Shown one piece after another: positions 50,993-59,688 of a stretch of DNA of 64,000 nt (the first letter of the stretch is position 1; every line of letters starts with the position of its first letter). Under the pieces are notes generated by a model. That model worked only from the letters and a program-made list of their open reading frames with translations. It made no database searches and was not told the DNA's origin. Origin of the DNA: JAJZVS01 sp963708095 (lineage in GTDB: Bacteria; Pseudomonadota; Alphaproteobacteria; Acetobacterales; Acetobacteraceae); contig OY970182.1 in assembly GCA_963708095.1 (NCBI GenBank), positions 2,232,001 to 2,296,000 on the forward strand, written 5' to 3'. Both the position numbers and the translations under genes were made by a program.

Positions 50993-51871
50993 ATGACCCC
51001 GCCGCCTGCCTACGTGGCGTTGCAGCCGGACGCCAAAGCCTGGTTCGAAACCTTGCGGGACCGGGTCTGCGCCGCCTTCGAAGCGATCGAGGATTCGGCG
51101 GGGGACGCCACCACCCTCCCCGGCCGTTTCGCGGCAACGCCCTGGACACGGCCCACCGCCGACGGCAGCCCCGGCGGCGGCGGGGAGATGCGTCTGATGC
51201 ACGGGCGGGTGTTCGAGAAGGTGGGCGTGAACGTCTCCACCGTCTGGGGCGAATTCGCCCCCGAGTTCCGCGCCCAGATCCCGGGCGCCGCGGAAGACCC
51301 GCGCTTCTGGGCGAGCGGGATCAGCCTGGTCGCCCACATGCGCAACCCGCACGTCCCGGCGGCCCATTTCAACACCCGTATGCTGGTCACCACCAAAGGC
51401 TGGTTCGGCGGCGGCGGCGACCTGACGCCGATGCGCCCCGAAGCCCCCGAATCGGCGGCAGACGCCGCCCGGTTCCACGCCGCCTTCCGCACCGCCTGCG
51501 ACCGCCACGACCCGGCCTACTATCCCGAGTTCAAGGCCTGGTGTGACCGCTACTTCTTCCTCCCCCACCGCAATGAGCCGCGCGGTGCCGGCGGCATCTT
51601 CTTCGACCACCACGCGACCGCGGACCCCGCCGCCGATTTCGCCTTCGTCCGCGATGTGGGAGAGGCGTTCCTCGACGTCTTCCCGGCCATCGTTCGCGCC
51701 CGCATGGCCGCGCCGTTCACCGCCGAGGACCGCGCGCACCAGGCGATCCGCCGCGGCCGCTATGTGGAGTTCAACCTGCTGTACGACCGCGGCACCCTGT
51801 TCGGCCTGCGCACCGGCGGTAATATCGAGGCGATCCTCATGAGCCTGCCGCCCGTCGCGCACTGGCCCTGA
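50993..51871 (+). CDS. hemF: Aerobic coproporphyrinogen III oxidase
   Basis: A 292-residue oxygen-dependent enzyme turning coproporphyrinogen III to protoporphyrinogen IX. GGGGEMRLMHGRVFEKVGVN and VPAAHFNTRMLVTTKGWFGG (with the GGGGDLTP motif) are the active-site regions. FLPHRNEPRGAGGIFFDHHA and GRYVEFNLLYDRGTLFGL are also intact. AAGGAG lies upstream. It supplies haem, fitting its position across from petBC. Confidence 0.96.
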   Translation: MTPPPAYVALQPDAKAWFETLRDRVCAAFEAIEDSAGDATTLPGRFAATPWTRPTADGSPGGGGEMRLMHGRVFEKVGVNVSTVWGEFAPEFRAQIPGAAEDPRFWASGISLVAHMRNPHVPAAHFNTRMLVTTKGWFGGGGDLTPMRPEAPESAADAARFHAAFRTACDRHDPAYYPEFKAWCDRYFFLPHRNEPRGAGGIFFDHHATADPAADFAFVRDVGEAFLDVFPAIVRARMAAPFTAEDRAHQAIRRGRYVEFNLLYDRGTLFGLRTGGNIEAILMSLPPVAHWP

Positions 51872-51877
51872 GCGCCG

Positions 51878-52810
51878 GTGGCGGCGGACGGCGATCCCGG
51901 GCACCTGCCGGCCCGGCCGGACGGCACGGACCACGGTCCCGGCGCGCGTCGCCGGGGGCGCGACGTCCGTCGCCTGTCGGCAGCGGGCCTGGCCTCCTTG
52001 GTCCTGCACCTTCTGCTGCTGGGGAGCATCGTCTACGTGGCGCTGCACCGGCCGGCGGCGCGACATGTCAAGCTTTCGCCGGCGCAGCAGGGCGTGCGGG
52101 TGGCCCTGGTGTTGCGCGAGCAGAAGGGCGCCGGGCAACCGCAGGCCTCCGCCGCGCCCGCGCCGCGCCCGCCGCAGCCGCAACATCCACAGCCGCATCC
52201 GACCGTGACGCATCCGCCGACGCCGCATGTCGCCGCGCCCCACCCGGCCGCTGCCCCGCCGCCGCCGGTCAAGGTGCCGCCGGCGACCCGGCCGGCGCCG
52301 GCCCGGCCCGATACGCGCGTCGCCACCACCCATGCGGCCGCCCCCCCGGCGGCACCTGCGCCCCCCATGCCGACCCCGCCGGCACAGCCCGCCCCGCCAC
52401 CTCCGCAGCCACAGCCGGCACCGCCGCCCCCGCAGCAGCCGGCACCGCCCACCGCGCCCACCCGCGCGGGGTTCCAGTTCAACCTCGGCGGCACCAACAG
52501 CGAGACCAATGCCATCGTCCGCGGCGACGCGATCGTGCCGGCCAAGCCCGACGCGCGGTTCCGCAACCACGAGCCGGTTTACCCAGCGGCCGCGGCCCGG
52601 CGCGGCGAGCAGGGCACCGTCGTGCTGCTGATCCACGTCGGGCCCGACGGCCGGCCGAGCGCGGTCGACGTGCTGCGCAGTTCCGGCTTCCGCCTGCTCG
52701 ATCAGTCCGCCGAGCAGGCCGTGGCCGGCTGGCATTTCCTCCCTGCGATCAGCAACGGGCAGGCGGTGCCGGCGTCCATGCCGCTGCGGGTGGAGTTCAG
52801 CCTGCGATGA
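51878..52810 (+). CDS. tonB: TonB-type energy transducer
   Basis: A 310-residue protein from GTG 51878, six bases after hemF. Residues 1-34 are basic and cytoplasmic, 35-56 the membrane anchor (LASLVLHLLLLGSIVYVAL), 90-215 a long Pro/Ala/Gln-rich rod (PAPPPPQPQPAPPPPQQPAP) that spans the periplasm, and 225-310 the TonB C-terminal domain (PVYPAAAARRGEQGTVVLL, VDVLRSSGFRLLD). It couples the proton force to outer-membrane receptors. exbB and exbD are not adjacent. Its place after hemF suggests a haem or iron context. Confidence 0.9.
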   Translation: MAADGDPGHLPARPDGTDHGPGARRRGRDVRRLSAAGLASLVLHLLLLGSIVYVALHRPAARHVKLSPAQQGVRVALVLREQKGAGQPQASAAPAPRPPQPQHPQPHPTVTHPPTPHVAAPHPAAAPPPPVKVPPATRPAPARPDTRVATTHAAAPPAAPAPPMPTPPAQPAPPPPQPQPAPPPPQQPAPPTAPTRAGFQFNLGGTNSETNAIVRGDAIVPAKPDARFRNHEPVYPAAAARRGEQGTVVLLIHVGPDGRPSAVDVLRSSGFRLLDQSAEQAVAGWHFLPAISNGQAVPASMPLRVEFSLR

Positions 52811-52887
52811 CCGACCGGCACGCCGACTGCGGCCGCCGGCGACAGGGCAATCGCGTGAACCGGAATATCGGCGCGGGCAGCTGCTCT

Positions 52888-53034
52888 TTCACCTCTCCCG
52901 CTCTCGCGGGAGAGGTCGGTTCGCGCAGCGAACCGGGTGAGGGCCCGTGCCTCGCACCCTCACCCGCCGTGCTCCGCACGACGACCTTGGTCCGCTTTGC
53001 GGCCCAAGCCCGCAGCGCGGGAGAGGTGACTGTT
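52888..53034. repeat. Palindromic intergenic repeat (family copy)
   Basis: CACCTCTCCCGC at 52890 and GCGGGAGAGGT at 52906-52916 form an inverted pair; a second GCGGGAGAGGTGA follows at 53019-53031. Bases 52906-52939 match 34802-34835 with one mismatch. The 315-base gap between tonB and the CoA-transferase holds no gene. Confidence 0.7.
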
Positions 53035-53125
53035 CGGGCGATGGCCCAGCCCCTCCGCGGCAGCGCTTGACACCCCGCGCGCCCTGCGCCGATGCAACCC
53101 GCCGACCGACCCCAGGAGGTGCCGC

Positions 53126-54298
53126 ATGACCGCCCTGCCGCTCGAAGGCCTGACGATCCTCGAATTCACCCACACCATCATGGGCCCGAGCTGCGGCGTG
53201 GTGCTCGCCGACCTCGGCGCCGACGTGATCCGGGTGGAACCGGCGCCTTTGGGCGACCACACGCGCCGGCTGACCGGCTTCGCCTCCGGCTTCTACGTCT
53301 ATTTCAATCGGAACAAGCGGGCCATCGGCATCGACCTGAAATCCGACGCCGGGCGCGGCGTGGCGGCGGACCTGGTGGCCCGGGCCGACGCGCTGGTGGA
53401 GAATTTCGGCCCCGGCACCATGGAACGGCTCGGGCTCGGCTGGGAACAGGCGCACGCGATCAATCCGCGGCTCGTCTATTGCGCGCTCAAGGGCTTCCTC
53501 CCCGGCCCCTACGCGCATCGGCCGGCGCTCGACGAGATCGCGCAGTTCATGTCCGGCCTCGCCTACATGACCGGGCCGCCCGGCCAGCCGCTGCGCGCCG
53601 GCGCCTCGGTGATCGACATCATGGGGGGCGTGATGGGGGTGGTGGCGATCCTCGCCGCCCTGCGCCAGCGCGACCGCGACGGGCAGGGGCGCAAGGTCAC
53701 CGCGTCCCTGTTCGAGGCAGCGGCCTTCCTCACCGGCCAGCACATGGCCGGCGAGGCCGCGACCGGCACGCCGCCGCCGCCGATGCCGGTGCGCCGCAGC
53801 GCCTGGGGCGTCTACGAGACCTTCGCCTGCCAGGACGGCGCGCGGCTGTTCATTGGCATCACGTCCGATCCGCATTGGCGCGCCTTCTGCGCCGCGTTCG
53901 AGCGCCCCGACCTGCTGGCCGACCCGCGCTTCACGACCAACACCCTGCGGGTGGAGAACCGCGCCGCCCTGCGCGAGATCGTCGCGGGCCTCGCCGCCCA
54001 GCGCAGCCTCGACGAGCTTGCCGCGATGATGGACCGAGCGGGCATCCCGTTCTCCCCGGTCAATACGCCGTCCGATCTGTTCCACGATCCGCAGGTGGCG
54101 GTGCGCTCCCTGCCGGTGCGGATGCCGAGCGGGGAGACGGTGCGCTTCCCGTCCCTGCCGGTTTGCATCGACGACGAAACCCCCGGCCTGCGCCGCCAGC
54201 CGCCGGCGCTCGGCGAACATACGGAAGAAGTGCTGCGCGGCCTCGGCTACGATGAGCCGCGGATCGCCGCCCTGCGCGCCGCCGGCGCGGTGCGCTGA
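53126..54298 (+). CDS. CaiB/BaiF CoA-transferase family III
   Basis: A 390-residue class III CoA-transferase, moving CoA between carboxylates. The start LPLEGLTILEFTHTIMGPSCG, the NRNKRAIGIDLKSDAGR loop and VENFGPGTMERLGLGWEQA are standard. The catalytic Asp is Asp136 (PALDEIAQFMSGLAYMTGP). The C-terminus includes LGEHTEEVLRGLGYDE. AGGAGG upstream of ATG 53126 is good. It precedes an acyl-CoA dehydrogenase gene by 82 bases, so both may act on the same acid. Confidence 0.92.
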   Translation: MTALPLEGLTILEFTHTIMGPSCGVVLADLGADVIRVEPAPLGDHTRRLTGFASGFYVYFNRNKRAIGIDLKSDAGRGVAADLVARADALVENFGPGTMERLGLGWEQAHAINPRLVYCALKGFLPGPYAHRPALDEIAQFMSGLAYMTGPPGQPLRAGASVIDIMGGVMGVVAILAALRQRDRDGQGRKVTASLFEAAAFLTGQHMAGEAATGTPPPPMPVRRSAWGVYETFACQDGARLFIGITSDPHWRAFCAAFERPDLLADPRFTTNTLRVENRAALREIVAGLAAQRSLDELAAMMDRAGIPFSPVNTPSDLFHDPQVAVRSLPVRMPSGETVRFPSLPVCIDDETPGLRRQPPALGEHTEEVLRGLGYDEPRIAALRAAGAVR

Positions 54299-54386
54299 AC
54301 ACGATGCGGGTCCGCCGCGCGCGGGCCACGATTGACCCGTCCGCGGCGCCTGGGCAGCGTGCGCCGCGGCACCAGGAGGGATGGCA

Positions 54387-55565
54387 ATGTCCGACGCACT
54401 GACCACGCTCGAAATCGGCGAGGACTATCCGGAGCTGCGCCAGTCCGTGCGCCGCATCTGCGCGGGCTACCCCGGCCCCTATTGGCAGAAGCTGGAAGAG
54501 ACCGAAGGCTATCCGACCGCGTTCGTGGACGAGCTGACAAGCGCCGGCTTCCTCGGCGCGCTGATCCCGGAGGAATATGGCGGCTCCGGCCTCCCTTTGC
54601 GCGCCGCGGCGGTGATCCTGGAGGAGATCAATGCCTCGGGCTGCGTCGCCTCCCAGGGCCACGCACAGATGTACATCATGGGCACCCTGCTGCGCCACGG
54701 CAGCGAGGACCAGAAGCGCCGCTACCTGCCGGAGATCGCCGCCGGGCGGTTGCGCCTGCAAGCATTCGGCGTGACCGAGCCCACCACCGGATCGGACACC
54801 ACGAAACTGAAAACCCGCGCCGTGCGCGACGGCGATCATTACGTGGTGACCGGGCAGAAAGTGTGGACTTCGCGCGCGCTGCATTCGGACATGATGCTGC
54901 TGCTGGCGCGCACCACGCCGGCCGACCAGGTGGCGAAGCGGACCGACGGGCTGTCGGTATTCCTCGTCGATCTGCGCGAAGGCCGCGGCAAAGGACTGGA
55001 GATTCGCCCGATCAAGGCGATGATCAACCACAACACGACCGAAGTGTTCTTCGACAATCTGCGGGTACCTGCAGAAAACCTGATCGGCGAGGAAGGCCGC
55101 GGCTTCCGCTACATCCTGGACGGGATGAACGCGGAACGCATCCTGGTCGCGACCGAGGCGCTCGGCGACGGCCGCTGGTTCGTGCGCAAGGCGACGCAGT
55201 ATGCCAACGACCGGGTGGTGTTCGGCCGCCCGATCGGCGCCAACCAGGGCGTGCAGTTCCCGATCGCGCGCGCCTGGGCCGAGCTCGAAGCCGCCGACAT
55301 GGTCTGCCGCCGCGCTGCCGCTCTGTTCGATGCCGGGATGGAGTGCGGGGCCGATGCGAACATCGCCAAGCTGCTCGCCTCCGAGGCCGCATGGCACGCG
55401 GGCGAGGCGGCGATGCAGACCTTCGGCGGGTTTTCCTACGCGAAGGAATACGAGATCGAGCGCAAGTGGCGGGAGACGCGGCTCTATCAGATCGCGCCGA
55501 TCTCGACCAACCTGGTGCTGGCCTACGTGGGCCAGCATGTGCTGGGGATGCCGCGGTCGTATTGA
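54387..55565 (+). CDS. Acyl-CoA dehydrogenase
   Basis: A 392-residue enzyme from ATG 54387 (MSDALTTLEI; AGGAGGG upstream; ATG 54381 is in frame). FAD and substrate motifs: FGVTEPTTGSDTTKLKTRAV, VTGQKVWTSRALHSDMMLLL, and the C-terminal AMQTFGGFSYAKEYEIERKW and LVLAYVGQHVLGMPRSY. The C-terminal 24 residues recur in a remnant at 56763-56869. It is likely to oxidise the CoA ester made by the CoA-transferase next door. Confidence 0.93.
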   Translation: MSDALTTLEIGEDYPELRQSVRRICAGYPGPYWQKLEETEGYPTAFVDELTSAGFLGALIPEEYGGSGLPLRAAAVILEEINASGCVASQGHAQMYIMGTLLRHGSEDQKRRYLPEIAAGRLRLQAFGVTEPTTGSDTTKLKTRAVRDGDHYVVTGQKVWTSRALHSDMMLLLARTTPADQVAKRTDGLSVFLVDLREGRGKGLEIRPIKAMINHNTTEVFFDNLRVPAENLIGEEGRGFRYILDGMNAERILVATEALGDGRWFVRKATQYANDRVVFGRPIGANQGVQFPIARAWAELEAADMVCRRAAALFDAGMECGADANIAKLLASEAAWHAGEAAMQTFGGFSYAKEYEIERKWRETRLYQIAPISTNLVLAYVGQHVLGMPRSY

Positions 55566-55836
55566 GCCTGCCCTTCCCGCCGCGTCCATCGCTCTGGGGG
55601 TGCGACGGCGAAGCGGCGCGCCACGACCGCCGCCGCGGCGAACGCATCCTGGCCGGGCCAGAGCGCGACACCCCAGTTTTGATCGTGGATTGCAACCATG
55701 ACGGCGTTAGGCAACCGTCCGGGTCGGCCGAGGGGCATAGGACGCACCCCGGCAGGTCCTTCCGCGTTCGGAACACGAACGCGTGCGAAGGCACGCGGCG
55801 CCGCGAGCGGCCGGCCGCCTTCGGGAGGGCTTGGCC

Positions 55837-56727
55837 ATGTTCTATGCAGCTAGCCTCTTGCCGGCGTTGCTGATGTGGGAATACGCGGCGGTCAAGGTCA
55901 ATTTCCGACTCGACCGGACCTCGCGAAAGCGGCTCTTTCGGGTCGGCATGGTGGTGGCGCTCGCCGCCGTCCTTGTGGAACTGCCGATCGCGCCGCTTGT
56001 CGCGCGCCTGCACCTCGGGCCGCTTGGCGGCCTTGCCGTGAAAGCCGTCCTGGTCGGGTTGATCGAGGAGGGCATTGATTACGCCGGCCTCGTCTATCTC
56101 GCCGATCGCCGGCAGATGGCGGAAATCGGCCCTGCCGCCGCGATCCCGCTCGCGACCGGGGTCGCCCTCGGCTTCGCGGTGCTCGAGAATGTCCTCTACC
56201 TGATCGGCGCCGCAGCGCACGGGACGGAACTGACGGTCGCCATCATGCGCGCCTTCACCGCCATCCCGGAGCACGCGCTGGACGGCATGGCAATGGGAGC
56301 TTTCTATTGCCTGGCGTGGCAGTCCCGCCGTGGGGTCGATGAGCGCGCGCTGATCGCAGCCCTGCTGGTGCCCGTAGCGATGCACGCAGCCTACGATTTC
56401 ACCGCGCTGGCGAGTGCGCTGCCCGACCATCCGCGCTGGGCGACGTATGGCTTCCCGTTCCTGCTCCTTGGCGAAGGGCTGCTGACGGCGGCGTTGGTCG
56501 CAGTCGCCCAGGGGCCGGCGGCGATATATGGCCGAGTGAGCGCTTCGGATCTGTATGGACGCCGTGCGATCACCATGGGGCTGATCTTTCTCCTGCTCGG
56601 CAACGCACTGATCTATCTTGCTCTCCGCTCCTCCTACCCCGCGCGGATCACCGCGATTGCCGCCGCGCCGATGGTGCTTGGCATCGATCTCGGGCTTACG
56701 GGCCTGAAGCGGCGGAGCGAAGCGTAG
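55837..56727 (+). CDS. PrsW-family intramembrane metalloprotease-like protein
   Basis: A 296-residue membrane protein with about eight helices. I start at MFYAASLLPALLMWEY (55837). PrsW-type metal motifs are present: Glu77-Glu78 in GLIEEGIDYAG, Glu117-Asn118 in FAVLENVLYL, His146 in IPEHALDGMAMG, and His183 in VAMHAAYDF. The Lys that normally follows the EE pair is Asp-Tyr here. Such proteases cut membrane-bound anti-sigma factors or other targets. No sigma-factor gene is adjacent. It is inserted between the acyl-CoA dehydrogenase gene and a remnant of a copy of it. Confidence 0.82.
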   Translation: MFYAASLLPALLMWEYAAVKVNFRLDRTSRKRLFRVGMVVALAAVLVELPIAPLVARLHLGPLGGLAVKAVLVGLIEEGIDYAGLVYLADRRQMAEIGPAAAIPLATGVALGFAVLENVLYLIGAAAHGTELTVAIMRAFTAIPEHALDGMAMGAFYCLAWQSRRGVDERALIAALLVPVAMHAAYDFTALASALPDHPRWATYGFPFLLLGEGLLTAALVAVAQGPAAIYGRVSASDLYGRRAITMGLIFLLLGNALIYLALRSSYPARITAIAAAPMVLGIDLGLTGLKRRSEA

Positions 56728-56762
56728 GGACGGCGTTCGCGGAGAGACCGCCGTCCCAGTTC

Positions 56763-56869
56763 GCCACCGCTTGGTTCAATGCGGGGCGAGAGGGCGGGGC
56801 GGATGCGAACATCGCCAAGCTGCTGGCCTACGTGGGCCAGCACGTGCTGGGAATGCCGCGGTCGTATTG
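56763..56869 (+). pseudogene. Remnant of an acyl-CoA dehydrogenase 3' end, with internal deletion
   Basis: The plus strand encodes ATAWFNAGREGGADANIAKL followed by LAYVGQHVLGMPRSY and stop. This matches residues ~310-335 and the last 15 of the intact gene at 54387-55565, with about 46 residues between them missing in frame. The differing first part suggests a diverged paralogue rather than a fresh copy. Confidence 0.75.
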
Positions 56870-57208
56870 AAGCGCTCGACCCGCCCGGCCCGTTCACGCG
56901 ACGAAGGGCATCCGGCGGTCGGATGGAGGACTTCGCTCCGTCGCGCCCCTGGTCGTGAGTGGATGCCGGCGGCTGTCTCCCCCGTGTCCCCGGCGAAGAT
57001 CGGTTGTTGTCGTTACGATAACCCCGCGCTATCGCTGCCTCAGGCGGAATCTGCTTTCCCTTCCGACCGGAAGCATCTATTCTCTCTGCCAACTGTCCTG
57101 TTGCGGGATACATCAGTAAACAGCCGTGCCGCTGAGGGTATTACATTACGTTTTATTTGTTATCGTGACCGAGCGACGAAACGATGCGATCATGGGAGGA
57201 TGCGGCGC
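56870..57208. other. Intergenic, AT-richer upstream region of the hydrolase gene
   Basis: 339 bases without a gene. The stretch 57100-57175 is AT-rich relative to its surroundings (GGTATTACATTACG, then TTTTATTTGTTATC) and probably carries the promoter of the hydrolase gene, but no standard -35/-10 pair is convincing. Confidence 0.45.
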
Positions 57209-58321
57209 ATGCGATCGCTCTTCGGCTTCCTGCTTGCCGGCCTGCTGCTGACCGGGGCGGCTCCTGCACGCGCGGCGCCCCCCCTGCTCGAAGCAACGAT
57301 CGGCACCGCCGGGGAGGCGATGTGGTTCGCCTCCGGCGCGCCGGGAATGGTGCTGGTGGTCGTCGATGGACGCCACAGCATCATCGCCGGCTACGGCGAG
57401 ACGGCGAAGGGGAACGCCACCGAGCCGACGGCCGCGAGCCTGTTCCGTATCGGCTCGATCACCAAGGTGTTCACGACCGAGGTGCTGGCCTCCCTGGTGG
57501 TGCAGGGAACGGTGCGCCTGACCGATCCGCTGCAGAAATACGCCGGCTCCGTCACCGTCCCGACGGTCCCGGAGGCGCCACCGATCACCCTTCTCGATCT
57601 CGCCACGCACACCGCGGGATTGCCGCGGGAAATGGGCTATGCGCCGGACAAGCCGCCGTTCACCTGGCCGACGCCCGCCGAGCGCTGGGCCTGGCTCGCG
57701 AAACAGAAACTCGGCTGGGCGCCGGGATCGATCGGAGTTTATTCCAATATCGGGTTCGATTTCCTGGCCGATGCGCTGACGAAAGCAGCCGGGCATCCCT
57801 ACCCGGACCTGCTGCGCGCCATCGTCACGAAACCGCTCGGGATGACCGATACCGGCTTCAATCCGACGCCGGCGGCGTGCAAGCGGCTGATGGTCGGCAG
57901 CGGCCTCGGCAGCGCGGGGCCGTGTGTCGCCACATCGGCGACGGCCGGCAGCGGCGGGCTCTACAGCACGGGACATGACATGGCGCTCTGGATTCGCCAC
58001 AACCTCGATAGCGACGATCCGGCACTCCTGCTCAGCCATGCCATCTATCGCCCGCGACAGTCGCTGAAGGCGACGATCGGCTTCGACGAGGCGGGACCGA
58101 TGGCCGGGCTCGCGCTTGGCTGGGTCATGACGGCAGCGCACGGAGCGATGCCGATGCTGCTCGAAAAAAGCGGCGGGGGCGGCGGTTTCATGACCTACGT
58201 CGCCCTCGCGCCGGGTCGCGACGTGGGCGCGTTCGTCGTCGTCAACCGCCTCGATTTCGGGATGTTCGAGGGGCTGACGAAGGGGGTCGACACGCTCATC
58301 GCCAATCTCGTGACCCGCTAG
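57209..58321 (+). CDS. Serine hydrolase, beta-lactamase/AmpH-like family, exported
   Basis: A 370-residue class C-type serine hydrolase with signal peptide (residues 1-22, ending ARA). I prefer ATG 57209 (MRSLFGFL), as GGGAGGA lies 8 bases upstream; ATG 57200 is also in frame. The SxxK motif is SITK (Ser83-Lys86), the YxN motif YSN (Tyr178-Asn180), and EKSGGGGGFM takes the KTG position. HTAGLPREM is typical of AmpH/D-Ala-D-Ala carboxypeptidase relatives. It could trim peptidoglycan or hydrolyse esters; a role in beta-lactam resistance is not shown. Confidence 0.85.
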   Translation: MRSLFGFLLAGLLLTGAAPARAAPPLLEATIGTAGEAMWFASGAPGMVLVVVDGRHSIIAGYGETAKGNATEPTAASLFRIGSITKVFTTEVLASLVVQGTVRLTDPLQKYAGSVTVPTVPEAPPITLLDLATHTAGLPREMGYAPDKPPFTWPTPAERWAWLAKQKLGWAPGSIGVYSNIGFDFLADALTKAAGHPYPDLLRAIVTKPLGMTDTGFNPTPAACKRLMVGSGLGSAGPCVATSATAGSGGLYSTGHDMALWIRHNLDSDDPALLLSHAIYRPRQSLKATIGFDEAGPMAGLALGWVMTAAHGAMPMLLEKSGGGGGFMTYVALAPGRDVGAFVVVNRLDFGMFEGLTKGVDTLIANLVTR

Positions 58322-58408
58322 TGGCGCCCCCACGATAGCGGCGCCGCCCCTGCTGTGGCACGCTCCCCGGAACCCCCGGAGCCCACCGGGGCCCGCGGAG
58401 GAAACCCT

Positions 58409-59653
58409 ATGGAAGCTCCCGTCAGCAACGGCGCCGGCGCCCCGGCCGACCTGCTCGCCGGCATCCGGATCGTCGATTTCACCCAGTTCGAGGCCGGGCC
58501 GTCCTGCACCGAAGCCCTCGCCTGGCTCGGCGCCGAAGTGGTCAAGATCGAGAACCCGCGCTCCGGCGACCCCGGCCGCCGTCTGCGTCCCGGCCAGCCG
58601 GACGACGATCCGTGGTATTTCCACGTCTTCAACGCCAACAAGAAGTCGCTCGCCGTCAACCTGAAATCCCCACGCGGCCTCGCGCTGGTGAAGGACCTGC
58701 TCGGGCGCGCCGACGTCTGCGTGGAGAATTTCGCCCCCGGCACGATCGAGCGCCTCGGCCTCGGCTGGGACGTCGTGCACGCCCTGAACCCGCGCCTGAT
58801 CTACTGCCAGATCAAGGGTTTCGGCGAGGGAAGCCCATACGAATCCAACCTCGCCTTCGACATGATCGCGCAGGCCTGCGGCGGCACCATGAGCGTGACC
58901 GGCGAGCCCGACGGACAGCCGCTGAAACCCGGCGTCTCGCTCGGCGACACCGGCACCGGAATGCTGATGGCCGTCACCATCGCGAGCGCCTTGTTCCGCC
59001 GCCAACAAACCGGGCAAGGACGGCGGCTGCAAGTCGCGATGCAGGATTCGATGCTGCACTACATGCGCACCAATTTCGCCACCCAGGCGCGCACCGGCAC
59101 GCCCGCCACGCGCGGCGGCGCCAAGGTTCCGGGCGTCACCAACGCCCCGCTCGGCCTGTATCCCTGCAAACCCGGCGGCCCGAACGACTACGTCTACATC
59201 ATGACCAGCCGCGCCAACCCGGAACACTGGACCCGGCTCCTGACCTTGATCGGACGCGAAGACCTGATCGGCGATCCCCGCTACGCCACCCCCGCCGACC
59301 GCGTCGCGCGCGAACCGGAGGTCGACGCGCTGATCGCCGACTGGACCCGAAGCCACACCAAGCACGAGGCGATGGCGCTGGTCGGCAGTGTCGGCGTCCC
59401 CGCCGGCGCGGTGCTGGACACGATGGAATTGCAGAACGAACCGAGCTTCGCGGCGCGCGGCATCATGCAGACCGTGCAGCGCCCGGGGCAGAAGCCCTTC
59501 ACCATGCCGGCCTGGCCGGTGCGGGTGGACGGCAAGCCGCCCCGCGTCGCGCCCTCGCCCGGGCTCGGCGAGCACACCGAAGCCGTGCTGGGAGACTGGC
59601 TGTCGCTCAGCGCCGACGCGGTCGCGGCATTGCGGGCGGAGGGCGCGCTGTAG
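58409..59653 (+). CDS. CaiB/BaiF CoA-transferase (formyl-CoA transferase-like)
   Basis: A 414-residue class III CoA-transferase. GGAGGAAA lies upstream of ATG 58409. AGIRIVDFTQFEAGPSCTEA, the catalytic Asp151 in SNLAFDMIAQACGGTMSVTG, and RPGQPDDDPWYFHVFNANKK are present. Its FDMIAQA motif and overall style are closer to formyl-CoA:oxalate transferase-like members than the copy at 53126. It ends 35 bases before the luciferase-like gene, so both may be one transcript. Confidence 0.9.
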   Translation: MEAPVSNGAGAPADLLAGIRIVDFTQFEAGPSCTEALAWLGAEVVKIENPRSGDPGRRLRPGQPDDDPWYFHVFNANKKSLAVNLKSPRGLALVKDLLGRADVCVENFAPGTIERLGLGWDVVHALNPRLIYCQIKGFGEGSPYESNLAFDMIAQACGGTMSVTGEPDGQPLKPGVSLGDTGTGMLMAVTIASALFRRQQTGQGRRLQVAMQDSMLHYMRTNFATQARTGTPATRGGAKVPGVTNAPLGLYPCKPGGPNDYVYIMTSRANPEHWTRLLTLIGREDLIGDPRYATPADRVAREPEVDALIADWTRSHTKHEAMALVGSVGVPAGAVLDTMELQNEPSFAARGIMQTVQRPGQKPFTMPAWPVRVDGKPPRVAPSPGLGEHTEAVLGDWLSLSADAVAALRAEGAL

Positions 59654-59688
59654 CGCCGCCCACACCCAAAGCCCGCACGAGGCAACCC

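Noticed and set aside
57209..58321. Antibiotic-resistance class C beta-lactamase
   Set aside because: The SxxK and YxN motifs are shared with many carboxypeptidase and esterase relatives. The HTAGLPREM context and SGG in the third motif fit AmpH-like enzymes, so resistance is not claimed.
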